A DNA stretch of 64,000 nt from positions 852,986 to 916,985 of the forward strand of contig NZ_KE384547.1 in assembly GCF_000426625.1 (NCBI RefSeq), written 5' to 3'. Origin of the DNA: Psychrilyobacter atlanticus DSM 19335 (GTDB lineage: Bacteria > Fusobacteriota > Fusobacteriia > Fusobacteriales > Fusobacteriaceae). This document shows positions 1 through 6,993 of the stretch, in pieces. How positions within the stretch are numbered: the stretch's first letter is position 1; each line of letters starts with the position of its first letter. Under the pieces are notes generated by a model that made no database searches, was not told the DNA's origin, and worked only from the letters and a program-made list of their open reading frames with translations. Made by a program: the position numbers and the translations under genes.

Positions 1-729
1 TTTAGTAGCGTCTGCGATAATTACATGGTGAGCTAGTTTCATATCTAATATTCTCTTTGCATTTTCTTCACTGTATTCAATTACGATAACTTTACCAGAA
101 TCTCCAGCATTTACCATGGCTTGATAAGCACATAAAACACCAGATTTTCCACCTCCGCCGATGATACAAACTGTGTCACCTTCTTTAACTAATCTTTCTA
201 CTTGAGCAGGAGCACCAGCTACATCCAGTGCAGCTAAAGCTAATTTTTCAGGGATATCTGTAGGTAAAACAGAGTAGATACCGGTTTCAAATAAAATAGC
301 TTGTCCATCTATATCAACTTGGTCGTTAGATACATTTACATTGTTAATCTTATCAATCTTTAATGGTGTAAGGGATAATGAAACTAAGGTAGCTAATTTA
401 TCTCCTACTTTTAAAGTTTTATCAGGAAAATCAGAACCGATCTCTTTAACAACACCGATCAACATTCCCCCAGATCCAGTTACTGGGTTTTGCATCTTTC
501 CTCTCTCTCCTACAATCTCATTGATCATAGTAGTCATCTTATCTATATCTTTATTGCACGCATCTTTTATTTGTGTGAATGACGCTGAATCAATATTTAA
601 TGTCATTACATCAAGTAATAACTCGTTATTTTTAATCTTCATTGTGTTATCAATTTTTACTGCAGCCTGTGGCATAGTTCCCATAGGTTCTATTACTCTG
701 TGTGTTCCAAATGGACATCCTTTTATCAT
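1..729 (-). CDS. kdd: 3,5-diaminohexanoate dehydrogenase, C-terminus cut by window edge
   Basis: Enzyme of the lysine fermentation pathway that oxidises and deaminates L-erythro-3,5-diaminohexanoate to 3-keto-5-aminohexanoate with NAD(P)+. I translated 243 codons from the ATG at 729 and the frame is open to the window edge; family members are roughly 340-350 residues, so about 100 residues lie outside. The N-terminus (MIKGCPFGTHRVIEP) and a glycine-rich nucleotide-binding stretch IIGGGGKSG at residues 189-197 fit the family. A GGGGGA ribosome site precedes the start, 11 bases after the stop of kce, so it is translated from the same kal-kce-kdd message. The neighbours are the strongest support: kce and kal carry out the next and a later step. 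Aminomutase genes would be expected beyond position 1. Confidence 0.93.
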   Translation of the reverse strand, partial: MIKGCPFGTHRVIEPMGTMPQAAVKIDNTMKIKNNELLLDVMTLNIDSASFTQIKDACNKDIDKMTTMINEIVGERGKMQNPVTGSGGMLIGVVKEIGSDFPDKTLKVGDKLATLVSLSLTPLKIDKINNVNVSNDQVDIDGQAILFETGIYSVLPTDIPEKLALAALDVAGAPAQVERLVKEGDTVCIIGGGGKSGVLCAYQAMVNAGDSGKVIVIEYSEENAKRILDMKLAHHVIIADATK

Positions 730-740
730 TTTGCTCCCCC

Positions 741-1556
741 TTATAATCCTAATATAACTCTTGCTTCTGCTGGTGTTGCAATTTGTCTTCCGAGCTCCTT
801 GGCAATCCTTACTACTTTGGCTACTAAGACACCATTAGATTCAGCCAAGACACCTTTTTCTAAATAGATGTTATCCTCAAAACCAACTCTTACATGACCG
901 CCACTTATGATAGCTGCTGTAGCCAATGAAAATTCAAATCGTCCAAGACCGGCAACTGAATAAGTAGATCCGCAAGGTAAGCTGTCTCTTAAGAATAAGA
1001 AGTCTCTTAACTCTCCTCCGATTCCTCCATTAACTCCCATTACAAAACTAAAGTGCATAGGAGACTTGATGAATCCTTTTTTATTTAATCTAACAGCCAT
1101 TTCAATCATAGATTTGTCAAAACATTCCAATTCAGGTTTGACATTTCTTTCTATCATCTTTTCACCAAATTCTTTGATGGTATTTTCTGTATTAGTAAAA
1201 ACTTCGTCTCCGCCAAAATTTAAAGTCCCACAGTCTAATGTTGCCATCTCAGGGTGTAATTCTGTAGGCTGTAATCTTTCTTCATTGGTCATCCCCACAG
1301 CTCCACCGGTAGATGGTTGGACAATAACGTCTGGACATTTTTCCTTGATAGCGTCTATACATAGTTTAAATCTTTCTTTTGACTGGGTAGGAGTACCGTC
1401 ATCTTCTCTCACATGAAGATGTATGATACTGGCTCCCTCTATATATGCCCCGTATGCTTGCTCTACAATCTCTTCTACAGTATAAGGAACGTTAGGGTTG
1501 TGTTCCTTAGTAACTTCAGCACCACATATGGCAGCTGTTATGATTAACTTTTCCAT
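741..1556 (-). CDS. kce: 3-keto-5-aminohexanoate cleavage enzyme
   Basis: BKACE/DUF849-family zinc enzyme. It condenses 3-keto-5-aminohexanoate with acetyl-CoA and cleaves it to acetoacetate plus 3-aminobutyryl-CoA, the central carbon-splitting step of lysine fermentation. The metal motif IHLHVRE is visible near residues 45-51 (the two His are ligands in the family), and the glycine-rich VRVGFEDN segment near residue 230 should carry the third acidic ligand. At 271 residues it has the family length. Two ATGs are adjacent; the second (1556) is chosen because it sits 5 bases from the GGGAGG site while the first is only 2 away. It lies between kal and kdd in one operon. Function is assigned from family and context together, because BKACE enzymes have several substrates. 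Confidence 0.93.
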   Translation of the reverse strand: MEKLIITAAICGAEVTKEHNPNVPYTVEEIVEQAYGAYIEGASIIHLHVREDDGTPTQSKERFKLCIDAIKEKCPDVIVQPSTGGAVGMTNEERLQPTELHPEMATLDCGTLNFGGDEVFTNTENTIKEFGEKMIERNVKPELECFDKSMIEMAVRLNKKGFIKSPMHFSFVMGVNGGIGGELRDFLFLRDSLPCGSTYSVAGLGRFEFSLATAAIISGGHVRVGFEDNIYLEKGVLAESNGVLVAKVVRIAKELGRQIATPAEARVILGL

Positions 1557-1618
1557 CATTGCCTCCCTTTTTTATTCTCTAAGAAAGCATAAATTAACTT
1601 TAAAAATTTAAATTACGC

Positions 1619-1643
1619 TTATCTGGGTAAAGCGTCACGCTTT
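1619..1643 (+). repeat. Dispersed palindromic element, copy A
   Basis: Diverged copy of the GATGCAACGTCACGTTGC element. Here the core is AAAGCGTCACGCTTT, preceded by TTATCTGGGT and followed by TTTAATTT. It lies in the kal-kce spacer and its end overlaps the kal stop codon. It keeps the TCA centre and the flanking CTGG of the other copies while the arms have changed in a compensating way (GCAACG/CGTTGC to AAAGCG/CGCTTT), which suggests the hairpin matters. Confidence 0.65.
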
Positions 1644-2026
1644 TAATTTCTTTGTTTATCTTTAGGTGTTACACAAGTTCCAGTGGCTCTGCAAACAACA
1701 ATTGGTTCTTCTAAGACTTCACAAGCAGAATCACTGATGTCAACTCTAGGAATGATAACCTTTCTAGCTTCAAAAACCATCCTTCTAGATGTGTTCCCGA
1801 CTTTTTCTATATAACCGACAGCCTCGATAAAATCTCCTGCATATACTGGAGCCATAAACTCAACGTTGTCATAGGCTTTAAATAATCCCTCGTCTCCATC
1901 TTGTCTGATGAGGAGCTCGGTAGCTACATCTCCAAATAAACCTAGCATTCTGGCACCATCTACTAAGTTACCCCCATAATGAGCATCGTGGGTACTCATC
2001 CTCAATCTAATCATTACTTCTTTCAC
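1643..2026 (-). CDS. kal: 3-aminobutyryl-CoA ammonia-lyase
   Basis: Small hotdog-fold enzyme that eliminates ammonia from L-3-aminobutyryl-CoA to give crotonyl-CoA, which then enters the butyrate branch. The 127-residue length and the segments [15 protein letters not shown] and [11 protein letters not shown] resemble the family and related hotdog enzymes. The start is a GTG (2026) seven bases after a GGGGGA site; a following ATG (MIRLRM) is less well placed. It is the first gene of the kal-kce-kdd operon, and a lysine riboswitch lies about 80 bases upstream in the leader. Without kce and kdd beside it a generic hotdog thioesterase would be hard to exclude; with them the call is firm. Confidence 0.92.
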   Translation of the reverse strand: MKEVMIRLRMSTHDAHYGGNLVDGARMLGLFGDVATELLIRQDGDEGLFKAYDNVEFMAPVYAGDFIEAVGYIEKVGNTSRRMVFEARKVIIPRVDISDSACEVLEEPIVVCRATGTCVTPKDKQRN

Positions 2027-2106
2027 AACTCATTCCCCCTTTTTATTTTTTGCATCAAAAAAAACACCTATCTATGATTTAAGACAGAAAATTACCAAGA
2101 ACTAAA

Positions 2107-2290
2107 AAGAAATAGCTCTCCACAACTAAAGTTGTGACAGTCAAGATGGATTTTCCCATATTAACCAAGGTTAGCTCTAGCAGATCCAACCTTTCGGCAA
2201 TTAAGTCCTTCACTTTTAACTTCAGAAGATCCTTTGATCTTTAAGATGTTAAAAGTTACCACAATAAATGCTCCTCTATTATATATTTTA
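2107..2290 (-). promoter_or_regulatory. Lysine riboswitch (L-box) in the leader of the lysine fermentation operon
   Basis: Read on the minus strand the leader has the L-box blocks in order: ATAGAGGAGC at the 5' end, GTGAAGG then TTGCCGAAAGG, a TATGGGAAAATCCATC hairpin, CTTGACTGTCAC, and the closing GTGGAGAGCTATT, with AATAG/CTATT forming P1. These match the lysine aptamer (RF00168 type) and line up block by block with the second copy at 61036-61205. The regulated genes break lysine down, so lysine should switch them on. Unlike the dapF copy I find no clear intrinsic terminator between aptamer and kal: a U8 tract (2057-2064) lacks a good GC stem. P1's 3' strand (CTAT) could pair with AUAG shortly before that U-tract, which would be consistent with lysine-dependent antitermination, but this is weak. 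Confidence 0.92.
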
Positions 2291-2345
2291 TTTATGTAAC
2301 CTATCTAAGAAAATGAAAACTCATTCATAGATTCGTTACAATACA

Positions 2346-2374
2346 TTTTTACTATATAAAGAACACAAAGTCAA
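2346..2374 (-). promoter_or_regulatory. Promoter for the kal-kce-kdd operon
   Basis: On the minus strand TTGACT, a 17-base spacer and TAAAAA, placed about 55 bases before the lysine aptamer, so the aptamer is transcribed near the start of the leader. Confidence 0.6.
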
Positions 2375-2720
2375 GTGAAAAAAATAATTTTATCCTCGTG
2401 GGGAGGAAGTATAAGGGAAAGTCTTTTTCTGACACTACCTATCTATTTACCTAGTTAATTGATAAACTTATTTTTTTAAAGCCAAAGGTATCAAGGATAA
2501 AATAAAAATTTAATTATAATATTGTTATTTTTTAAGGAAGTTTTATTTTATCTAATATATTTCAAATGAATAGTTATCATAATAAAGTTATATAATTGAT
2601 TAATTTTTTTTAATCATAATTATCTATGAAAATCAAAAAATAAAAATTTAATAAAAAAGGAAGTTTATTGAATTTATCAAATAAAGAATAAGGAATAAAT
2701 ATTTTTTAGGAGGTAGTTAT
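2375..2720. other. Divergent intergenic region, no gene seen
   Basis: AT-rich spacer between the divergent lysine operon and the AMMECR1 gene. I see no open frame with a ribosome site. There is a short TGATTAA/TTAATCA inverted repeat near 2597-2618 but no strong promoter that I would commit to for the plus-strand genes. The ribosome site AGGAGG sits just before 2721. Confidence 0.5.
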
Positions 2721-3248
2721 ATGTATAAACCGAGGAGTATATATGTAGAAGTAGCTTTAGAAACTATTATAGCTAAATTAGGTTTAGATGGACAAAGTGA
2801 GGTGAAAGAAGATAAATATAAGGAGATCCAGGAATTGATGGAAAAAAAACCTTGTTTCGTCACCTTGTACAAGGAAGGTGCTCTGAGGGGATGTATAGGA
2901 ACCATGATACCATATCGAGAAAATTTATTGGAGGAGATAAGAGGAAATGCCATCTCAGCTGCCTTTAACGACCCTAGATTTGAAGCATTAAAAAAAGATG
3001 AGTTAGAGAGGTTGGAAATTTCTGTAGATGTTCTCTCTCCTATGGAGGAGGTAGAGGATATAAAAGAATTAGATCCTAAAAAATACGGGATATTAATAAG
3101 TGATGGAAGATCTCAAGGGGTACTTTTACCGGATTTAGAGGGAATAGATAGTGTAGAGCAGCAGATAGAGGTAGCTATGAATAAAGCTGGAATAACCCGT
3201 AACCCCGGATTGGTTATAAAAAAATTTACTGTGAAAAGGTATAGGTGA
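2721..3248 (+). CDS. amrA: AMMECR1-domain protein (AmmeMemoRadiSam system protein A)
   Basis: A 175-residue protein made of a single AMMECR1 domain. The hallmark motif LRGCIGT is at residues 55-61. The start ATG has AGGAGG upstream. Biochemical function is not known for any bacterial member; the family is conserved from bacteria to humans. The next gene, a radical SAM enzyme, starts 4 bases after its stop and a Memo-family gene follows with overlap, which is the conserved three-gene 'AmmeMemoRadiSam' arrangement. It has no signal peptide, so it is probably cytoplasmic. The family call is secure; any role, such as modification of a nucleotide, lipid or protein by the radical enzyme, is speculation. 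Confidence 0.93.
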   Translation: MYKPRSIYVEVALETIIAKLGLDGQSEVKEDKYKEIQELMEKKPCFVTLYKEGALRGCIGTMIPYRENLLEEIRGNAISAAFNDPRFEALKKDELERLEISVDVLSPMEEVEDIKELDPKKYGILISDGRSQGVLLPDLEGIDSVEQQIEVAMNKAGITRNPGLVIKKFTVKRYR

Positions 3249-3252
3249 GAAG

Positions 3253-4266
3253 ATGAAAGAAGCTTTATTTTATAAGAGGTTAAAGGATAAAAAAATAGGC
3301 TGTGAACTATGCCCTCATAGGTGTATATTAGAGGATGGCAGTGTGGGCAGATGTGGTGTAAGGCAGAATATCGGCGGAACCCTGATGACTAAAAACTATG
3401 GGATGATTTCGGCTCTTAATATGGACCCCATTGAAAAAAAGCCGTTTTATCATTTTTATCCAGGAGAAGAGGTTTTATCCATTGGAAGTATAGGATGCAA
3501 TATGAATTGTGCTTATTGTCAAAATTATGAGATAGCTAAGGAATTTAAAGGAATACGAGCTAAGGAATATACCTATGAGGATATATTGAGAAATTTTAAA
3601 GGATTTGGAGTAGCATTTACCTATAACGAACCTACCGTTTGGTATGAATTTATGCTGGATGTGGCAAAATTAGCGAAATGCTGCTCTAAAAAAACTATGA
3701 TGATAACCAATGGATTTATAGAAAGGGAACCTCTGTTGGAATTAACTCCATATATAGATGGGTTTAGTGTAGATTTAAAAGGATTTACAGAAGAAGTTTA
3801 CTCTGAATTAGGTGGGACTTTAGAAGGAGTTAAAAACACCTTGAAAGTAATAACTGGGAGGAATAAGCATCTAGAGATAGAGTTTTTATTGGTGCCTAAA
3901 CTAAATGATGATAGGGAGACATTTATAGAGATGGTTAAGTGGGTAAGGGATGAATTGGGATCAAATATTGTTTTACATATAAATGGATATTATCCTAGTT
4001 ATAAGCTGAAGACTCCAGCGACAGAAAAAAAACTTCTTTTAGAATTTCATGAGGTAGCTAAAAAATACTTGAACTATGTATATATAGGGAATGCAGGGAT
4101 AGACTTAGATACAGTCTGTAGTTGTGGAAATTTACTTGTTCAAAGGGATGGATGGAATGTAGAAATGCTAGGATTAGGTGAGGATGGCCGATGTAAAAAG
4201 TGTGGAGAGAAGGTCGTGGAGACGGGAGGGAGCTATGAAAAAAAGGGAGGAGTTTGTAAAGGGTAA
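3253..4266 (+). CDS. amrS: Radical SAM enzyme of the AmmeMemoRadiSam system
   Basis: A 337-residue radical S-adenosylmethionine protein. The cluster-binding CxxxCxxC is GCNMNCAYC with cysteines at 82, 86 and 89. An extra N-terminal cysteine set (CELCPHRC near 17-24 and C34) and a C-terminal zinc-ribbon-like pair (CSCG and CKKCG, about residues 292-317) flank the core, as in PflA-related enzymes of this family; they may bind further metal. The start codon follows a GAGAAG site 4 bases after the AMMECR1 stop. Its end overlaps the Memo gene by 32 bases, suggesting translational coupling. The substrate is unknown. It could be an activase for a glycyl radical protein, but no such target is adjacent. 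Confidence 0.92.
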   Translation: MKEALFYKRLKDKKIGCELCPHRCILEDGSVGRCGVRQNIGGTLMTKNYGMISALNMDPIEKKPFYHFYPGEEVLSIGSIGCNMNCAYCQNYEIAKEFKGIRAKEYTYEDILRNFKGFGVAFTYNEPTVWYEFMLDVAKLAKCCSKKTMMITNGFIEREPLLELTPYIDGFSVDLKGFTEEVYSELGGTLEGVKNTLKVITGRNKHLEIEFLLVPKLNDDRETFIEMVKWVRDELGSNIVLHINGYYPSYKLKTPATEKKLLLEFHEVAKKYLNYVYIGNAGIDLDTVCSCGNLLVQRDGWNVEMLGLGEDGRCKKCGEKVVETGGSYEKKGGVCKG

Positions 4267-5047
4267 GTTTTACCCTTCTAAAAAAGAAGAAATTGAAGAG
4301 ATGATTGAATTTTTTTTAAGAATAGAATCTCCTAAAAAAATAGATTGTGAGATATTAGGAGGAATAGTCCCCCATGCAGGTTATGAATTTTCAGGACCAT
4401 CTGCAGTTCATTTTTTTAATACCTTAAAGGGAAAAGACATTGAGACTGTAATTATAGTAAATCCTAGTCATACAGGTTATGGAGGGGCTATAAGTCTAGA
4501 TACAAATAAAATCTGGGGTTCTCCTATGGGTGACTTGGAGATAGACCTTGATTTTGAAAAAGAATTGGATTTGTCATATTCGGAAGATGCACATAAATAT
4601 GAACATTCTGGAGAGGTCATGCTGCCGTTTTTAAAATACTTTATAGAGAGTAAATTTAAAATAGTTCCTATAACAATGAAGATTCAAAGTTATAAAAATG
4701 CGAAATATCTGGCTGAAAAAATATATGAAACTGCTAAAAAACAAGGAAAAAAAATTCTGGTGATAGCATCTTCTGACTTTTCCCACTATGTAAAAAAAGA
4801 ATTGGGATATAAATTAGATCAGTTAGCCATAGACAGGATAATGGAACTAGATAGCCAAGGACTGGAGGAGACAGTAGAAGAATATAATCTAAGTATATGC
4901 GGATATGGACCTATTATGACTCTTTTAGAGTATAGTAAATTGGTGGCAGGGGATCCTAAGGTAGAAATTTTAAGGAGGGGGAATTCAGGGGAGAATTATC
5001 CCATGGAGGAGGTTGTAGACTATATAACTTTTTTAGTATATAAGTAA
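4235..5047 (+). CDS. amrB: Memo-family protein (AmmeMemoRadiSam system protein B)
   Basis: A 270-residue Memo-like protein, related in fold to non-haem iron class III extradiol dioxygenases. Candidate metal and active-site segments are VPHAGYEFSG near the start, NPSHTG, HKYEHSGEVMLP and SSDFSHY. The frame is open further upstream, but the ATG at 4235 is chosen because GGGAGGGA sits just before it and the protein then aligns with family length. It begins inside the 3' end of the radical SAM gene. A terminator follows, so the trio forms one unit. The human homologue has been linked to redox and metal handling; what the bacterial protein does with its radical SAM partner is not established. Confidence 0.92.
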   Translation: MKKREEFVKGKFYPSKKEEIEEMIEFFLRIESPKKIDCEILGGIVPHAGYEFSGPSAVHFFNTLKGKDIETVIIVNPSHTGYGGAISLDTNKIWGSPMGDLEIDLDFEKELDLSYSEDAHKYEHSGEVMLPFLKYFIESKFKIVPITMKIQSYKNAKYLAEKIYETAKKQGKKILVIASSDFSHYVKKELGYKLDQLAIDRIMELDSQGLEETVEEYNLSICGYGPIMTLLEYSKLVAGDPKVEILRRGNSGENYPMEEVVDYITFLVYK

Positions 5048-5059
5048 ATATTTGATTTT

Positions 5060-5094
5060 AAAGGTAAGAGGAGTCTATCCTTTTACCTTTTTTT
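5060..5094 (+). terminator. Intrinsic terminator after the AmmeMemoRadiSam genes
   Basis: AAAGGTAAGAGGA pairs with TCCTTTTACCTTT (13 bp with one G-U) around a 5-base loop, followed by a T-run. Confidence 0.88.
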
Positions 5095-5142
5095 ATTATC
5101 TAGGGGACAAAATAAATAAAATTTATAAAAAATTAGGTTGAG

Positions 5143-5172
5143 CTTGTTTGGATATAACATCACGTTTTTTTT
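5143..5172 (+). repeat. Dispersed palindromic element, copy B (degenerate)
   Basis: TTGTTTGGATATAACATCACG followed by eight Ts corresponds to the element seen at 19651 and 61343, including the TTTGGAT lead and the TCACGTT core, but the left arm is decayed. It lies between the terminator of the Memo gene and a micro-ORF. Confidence 0.5.
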
Positions 5173-5209
5173 AGTTGAGTACTAAAATATATTAAATAAG
5201 GAGAAATTA

Positions 5210-5242
5210 ATGATCAATTCAAATAGAAAAACATGCTTTTAA
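5210..5242 (+). CDS. Possible 10-residue leader peptide
   Basis: ATG to TAA encoding MINSNRKTCF, with an AAGGAG ribosome site 6 bases upstream. The last three codons and the stop fall within the left arm of the inverted repeat 5232-5279, so a ribosome finishing here would disturb that hairpin. That layout resembles an attenuation leader. No enriched amino acid points to a signal, and I find no clear promoter of its own. It could be chance in AT-rich DNA; the good ribosome site and the overlap are the only support. Confidence 0.3.
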   Translation: MINSNRKTCF

Positions 5243-5279
5243 TATATCGTTCAACATCTATTTATATATTAAAAGCATG
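5232..5279. repeat. Perfect 16-bp inverted repeat
   Basis: CATGCTTTTAATATAT (5232-5247) and its exact complement at 5264-5279 around a 16-base loop. No U-run follows at once, so it is not a typical terminator. It could be an RNA processing hairpin, a binding site for a dimeric protein, or part of a regulatory leader with the micro-ORF that overlaps it. Confidence 0.75.
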
Positions 5280-5399
5280 AACCTATACTTTTTTAGTTTG
5301 TAAAAAACACAAAATGATTTAAAATAAAACTGAAGAGCGCATCTTTCATATATTTAAGATATGTTTAATATATATAATGATAAATTAAATAAATAATAC

Positions 5400-5428
5400 T
5401 TGACTTTAAAGTTATAATGATATATTAT
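5400..5428 (+). promoter_or_regulatory. Promoter of the 70-residue orphan gene
   Basis: TTGACT, 17 bases, TATTAT, about 50 bases before the start codon at 5482. Confidence 0.75.
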
Positions 5429-5481
5429 ATGTATATAAAATTAAATTATTATTTATTTAAGATATATCAGGAGGGATGGAA

Positions 5482-5694
5482 ATGAAATTATTTTTTAAAA
5501 ATTTAAATGAGACAAAGGTAGTTATGGAAAATATGGTTTCTTTTAAAAAAGAAAACGGGGCATTTATTGTAAAGAATTTCAAAGGTAAGGAAAAAGTAAT
5601 AGCAGGAAAAGTAATAGAGATGACAAATTCAAAATTAGTGATTGAAGGGAATGCAGTCAGAGAAACATATAGATTAGCACCACTTAACTTCTAG
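5482..5694 (+). CDS. Small conserved-looking protein of unknown function (70 residues)
   Basis: I do not recognise this protein. The start ATG at 5482 is 7 bases after AGGAGG; an in-frame ATG at 5476 is too close to that site. The product is lysine-rich and strongly alternating in hydrophobic and polar residues (for example KVVMENMVSF, GAFIVKNF, KLVIEGNAV), which suggests a small beta-rich fold. There is no signal peptide, membrane segment or cysteine. It is a monocistronic unit with its own strong promoter and terminator, and it lies between the AmmeMemoRadiSam unit and the cobalamin riboswitch without being part of either. Codon use matches its neighbours. A housekeeping or RNA/protein-binding role is possible but unsupported. 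Confidence 0.7.
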   Translation: MKLFFKNLNETKVVMENMVSFKKENGAFIVKNFKGKEKVIAGKVIEMTNSKLVIEGNAVRETYRLAPLNF

Positions 5695-5718
5695 AACTAC
5701 TTATATATATTTTAATTA

Positions 5719-5743
5719 GACACGGGATATCCGTGTTTTTTTG
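5719..5743 (+). terminator. Intrinsic terminator after the orphan gene
   Basis: ACACGG and CCGTGT around a 5-base loop, followed by seven Ts. Confidence 0.88.
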
Positions 5744-5813
5744 TGTTTAAATAATTTTAAAGCAGATTTGTTAGAATAAAAAAATGTATAGATTTTATTA
5801 AAAAATAAAAATG

Positions 5814-5842
5814 TTGACTTTTGAAAAAAGAACTAGTATAGT
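5814..5842 (+). promoter_or_regulatory. Promoter of the cobalamin-riboswitch operon
   Basis: TTGACT, 17 bases, TATAGT, ending about 20 bases before the riboswitch P1 stem. Confidence 0.82.
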
Positions 5843-5864
5843 TCATCTGAATGATAAATTATTT

Positions 5865-6022
5865 TAAGGTACTTCTTTAATGGAGTTTAAAAGGGAAGAG
5901 AGGTTAGATGCCTCCGCGGTCCCGCCACTGTAAAGTTGACGAAGGCAAATACCACTGGAGAATTACCTCTGGGAAGGTTGCTTGTAGGATGAAACTGAGC
6001 CAGGATACCTGCCTTAAATTAT
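5865..6022 (+). promoter_or_regulatory. Cobalamin (B12) riboswitch
   Basis: The B12-box signature is plain: AAAAGGGAAGAGAGG, then GCCTCCGCGGTCCCGCCACTG, ACCTCTGGGAAGG, and the closing TGAGCCAGGATACCTGCC. P1 is formed by TTTTAAGG near 5865 and CCTTAAA near 6015. It lies between a strong promoter and an intrinsic terminator and precedes cbiK and two metal/corrinoid-type importers. With adenosylcobalamin bound the downstream terminator is expected to form and reduce expression; the switching hairpins are described in the terminator entry. Confidence 0.97.
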
Positions 6023-6046
6023 TTTTTATATTACTTGCGAGGACGA

Positions 6047-6105
6047 GGGTATAGATACTACTTTTTTTGTCGTATCTTTACCCTGAGGTTACTCAGGGTT
6101 TTTTT
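6047..6105 (+). terminator. Riboswitch expression platform: antiterminator and terminator
   Basis: Terminator: ACCCTGAG (6080-6087), GTTA loop, CTCAGGGT (6092-6099), then a T-run. Competing helix: GGGTATAGATAC (6047-6058) can pair with GTATCTTTACCC (6072-6083), which uses the first bases of the terminator's left arm. The two helices are mutually exclusive, as expected for transcriptional control. Confidence 0.85.
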
Positions 6106-6147
6106 ATTACCTGGAAGATTATAAAATTAATTGGGGGAGTTGTGAAG

Positions 6148-6993
6148 ATGGTGTTGGCAGAAAAAAAAGAAGGAAGAATAAAGAGGGGAATTTTGTTGGT
6201 TCATTTTGGGACCAGTAGAAAAAAAGCAAGAGAAAATTCTTTGGAAACAATTAACAAGCGTATAGAAAAAGAGTTTAAAGAGTTTGAGATTAGGGAAGCT
6301 TATACATCGAGGATGATAATAAAGAAAATATTCAAAGAGGAGGGGATCAGAAAATTAACTCCAAATGAAGCAATAAAAAAAATGAAAGAAGAGGGATTTA
6401 CTCATATTATAGTACAAGCAACTCATATAATAAATGGAATTGAAGCAGACTGTATGAAGCAAGAGGTAGATGAATATAAAGGCGAGTTTAAAGAGATTAA
6501 AATTGGTTCTGGCCTCTTGACTCAGACAAAAGATTATATGGATGTAGCTGATATTTTTAATAAAGAATATTCGGATAGACCAATTGTTTTAATAGGTCAT
6601 GGGACGGATCATCATGCAGCTTCAGCCTATGGGATGCTCCAATATACCATACAGAAAAAAGGATATAAACATATTTTTGTAGGGACAGTAGAGGGGTACC
6701 CTGGATTAGAAGAAGTTATGGAAGATCTGGAAATGAATGGGATAAAAGAGGCAACTTTAGTTCCTTTGATGGTAGTAGCAGGAGTTCATGCAGAGGAAGA
6801 TATAGCTGGAGACTGGAAAGAGGCATTGGAAGAAAAGGGGATAGGAATAGAAGTTTCTATGATAGGAATGGGAGAGAGAAGAGAGGTACAGGATCTTTTC
6901 ATTGATCATATAGATGACCTTATAAAGTTTGAGGTTGAAGATATAAAGAAAAAGAAAGAAAATATTTTAAAGGGGGAAAATAATGAAAATTAA
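6148..6993 (+). CDS. cbiK: Anaerobic sirohydrochlorin cobaltochelatase, CbiK family
   Basis: Chelatase that inserts Co2+ into sirohydrochlorin in the early-insertion (anaerobic) B12 route. The start ATG at 6148 follows GGGGGAG; the open frame continues upstream through the riboswitch terminator, which is not coding. The 281-residue protein begins with GILLVHFGTS and ends with the active-site segment VVAGVHAEEDIAGD, which corresponds to the family's histidine-containing GDHAxxDMAGD; a second histidine-rich stretch is VLIGHGTDHHAASA. No signal peptide is seen, so it is cytoplasmic. It overlaps the next gene by 11 bases. No other B12 synthesis gene is in the window, so it may serve imported precursors or be a metal-tetrapyrrole chelatase of related use. 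Confidence 0.9.
   Translation: MVLAEKKEGRIKRGILLVHFGTSRKKARENSLETINKRIEKEFKEFEIREAYTSRMIIKKIFKEEGIRKLTPNEAIKKMKEEGFTHIIVQATHIINGIEADCMKQEVDEYKGEFKEIKIGSGLLTQTKDYMDVADIFNKEYSDRPIVLIGHGTDHHAASAYGMLQYTIQKKGYKHIFVGTVEGYPGLEEVMEDLEMNGIKEATLVPLMVVAGVHAEEDIAGDWKEALEEKGIGIEVSMIGMGERREVQDLFIDHIDDLIKFEVEDIKKKKENILKGENNEN

Noticed and set aside
341-757. Open frame of 138 codons on the plus strand
   Set aside because: Antisense to kdd and the start of its upstream neighbour; the minus-strand reading matches the enzyme family.
1619-1643. Reading of repeat copy A as the terminator of kal
   Set aside because: kce and kdd follow on the same strand with close spacing, and the T-run is on the opposite strand to the operon.
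6067-6147. N-terminal extension of cbiK
   Set aside because: It would translate the riboswitch terminator; the ATG at 6148 has a ribosome site and matches family length.
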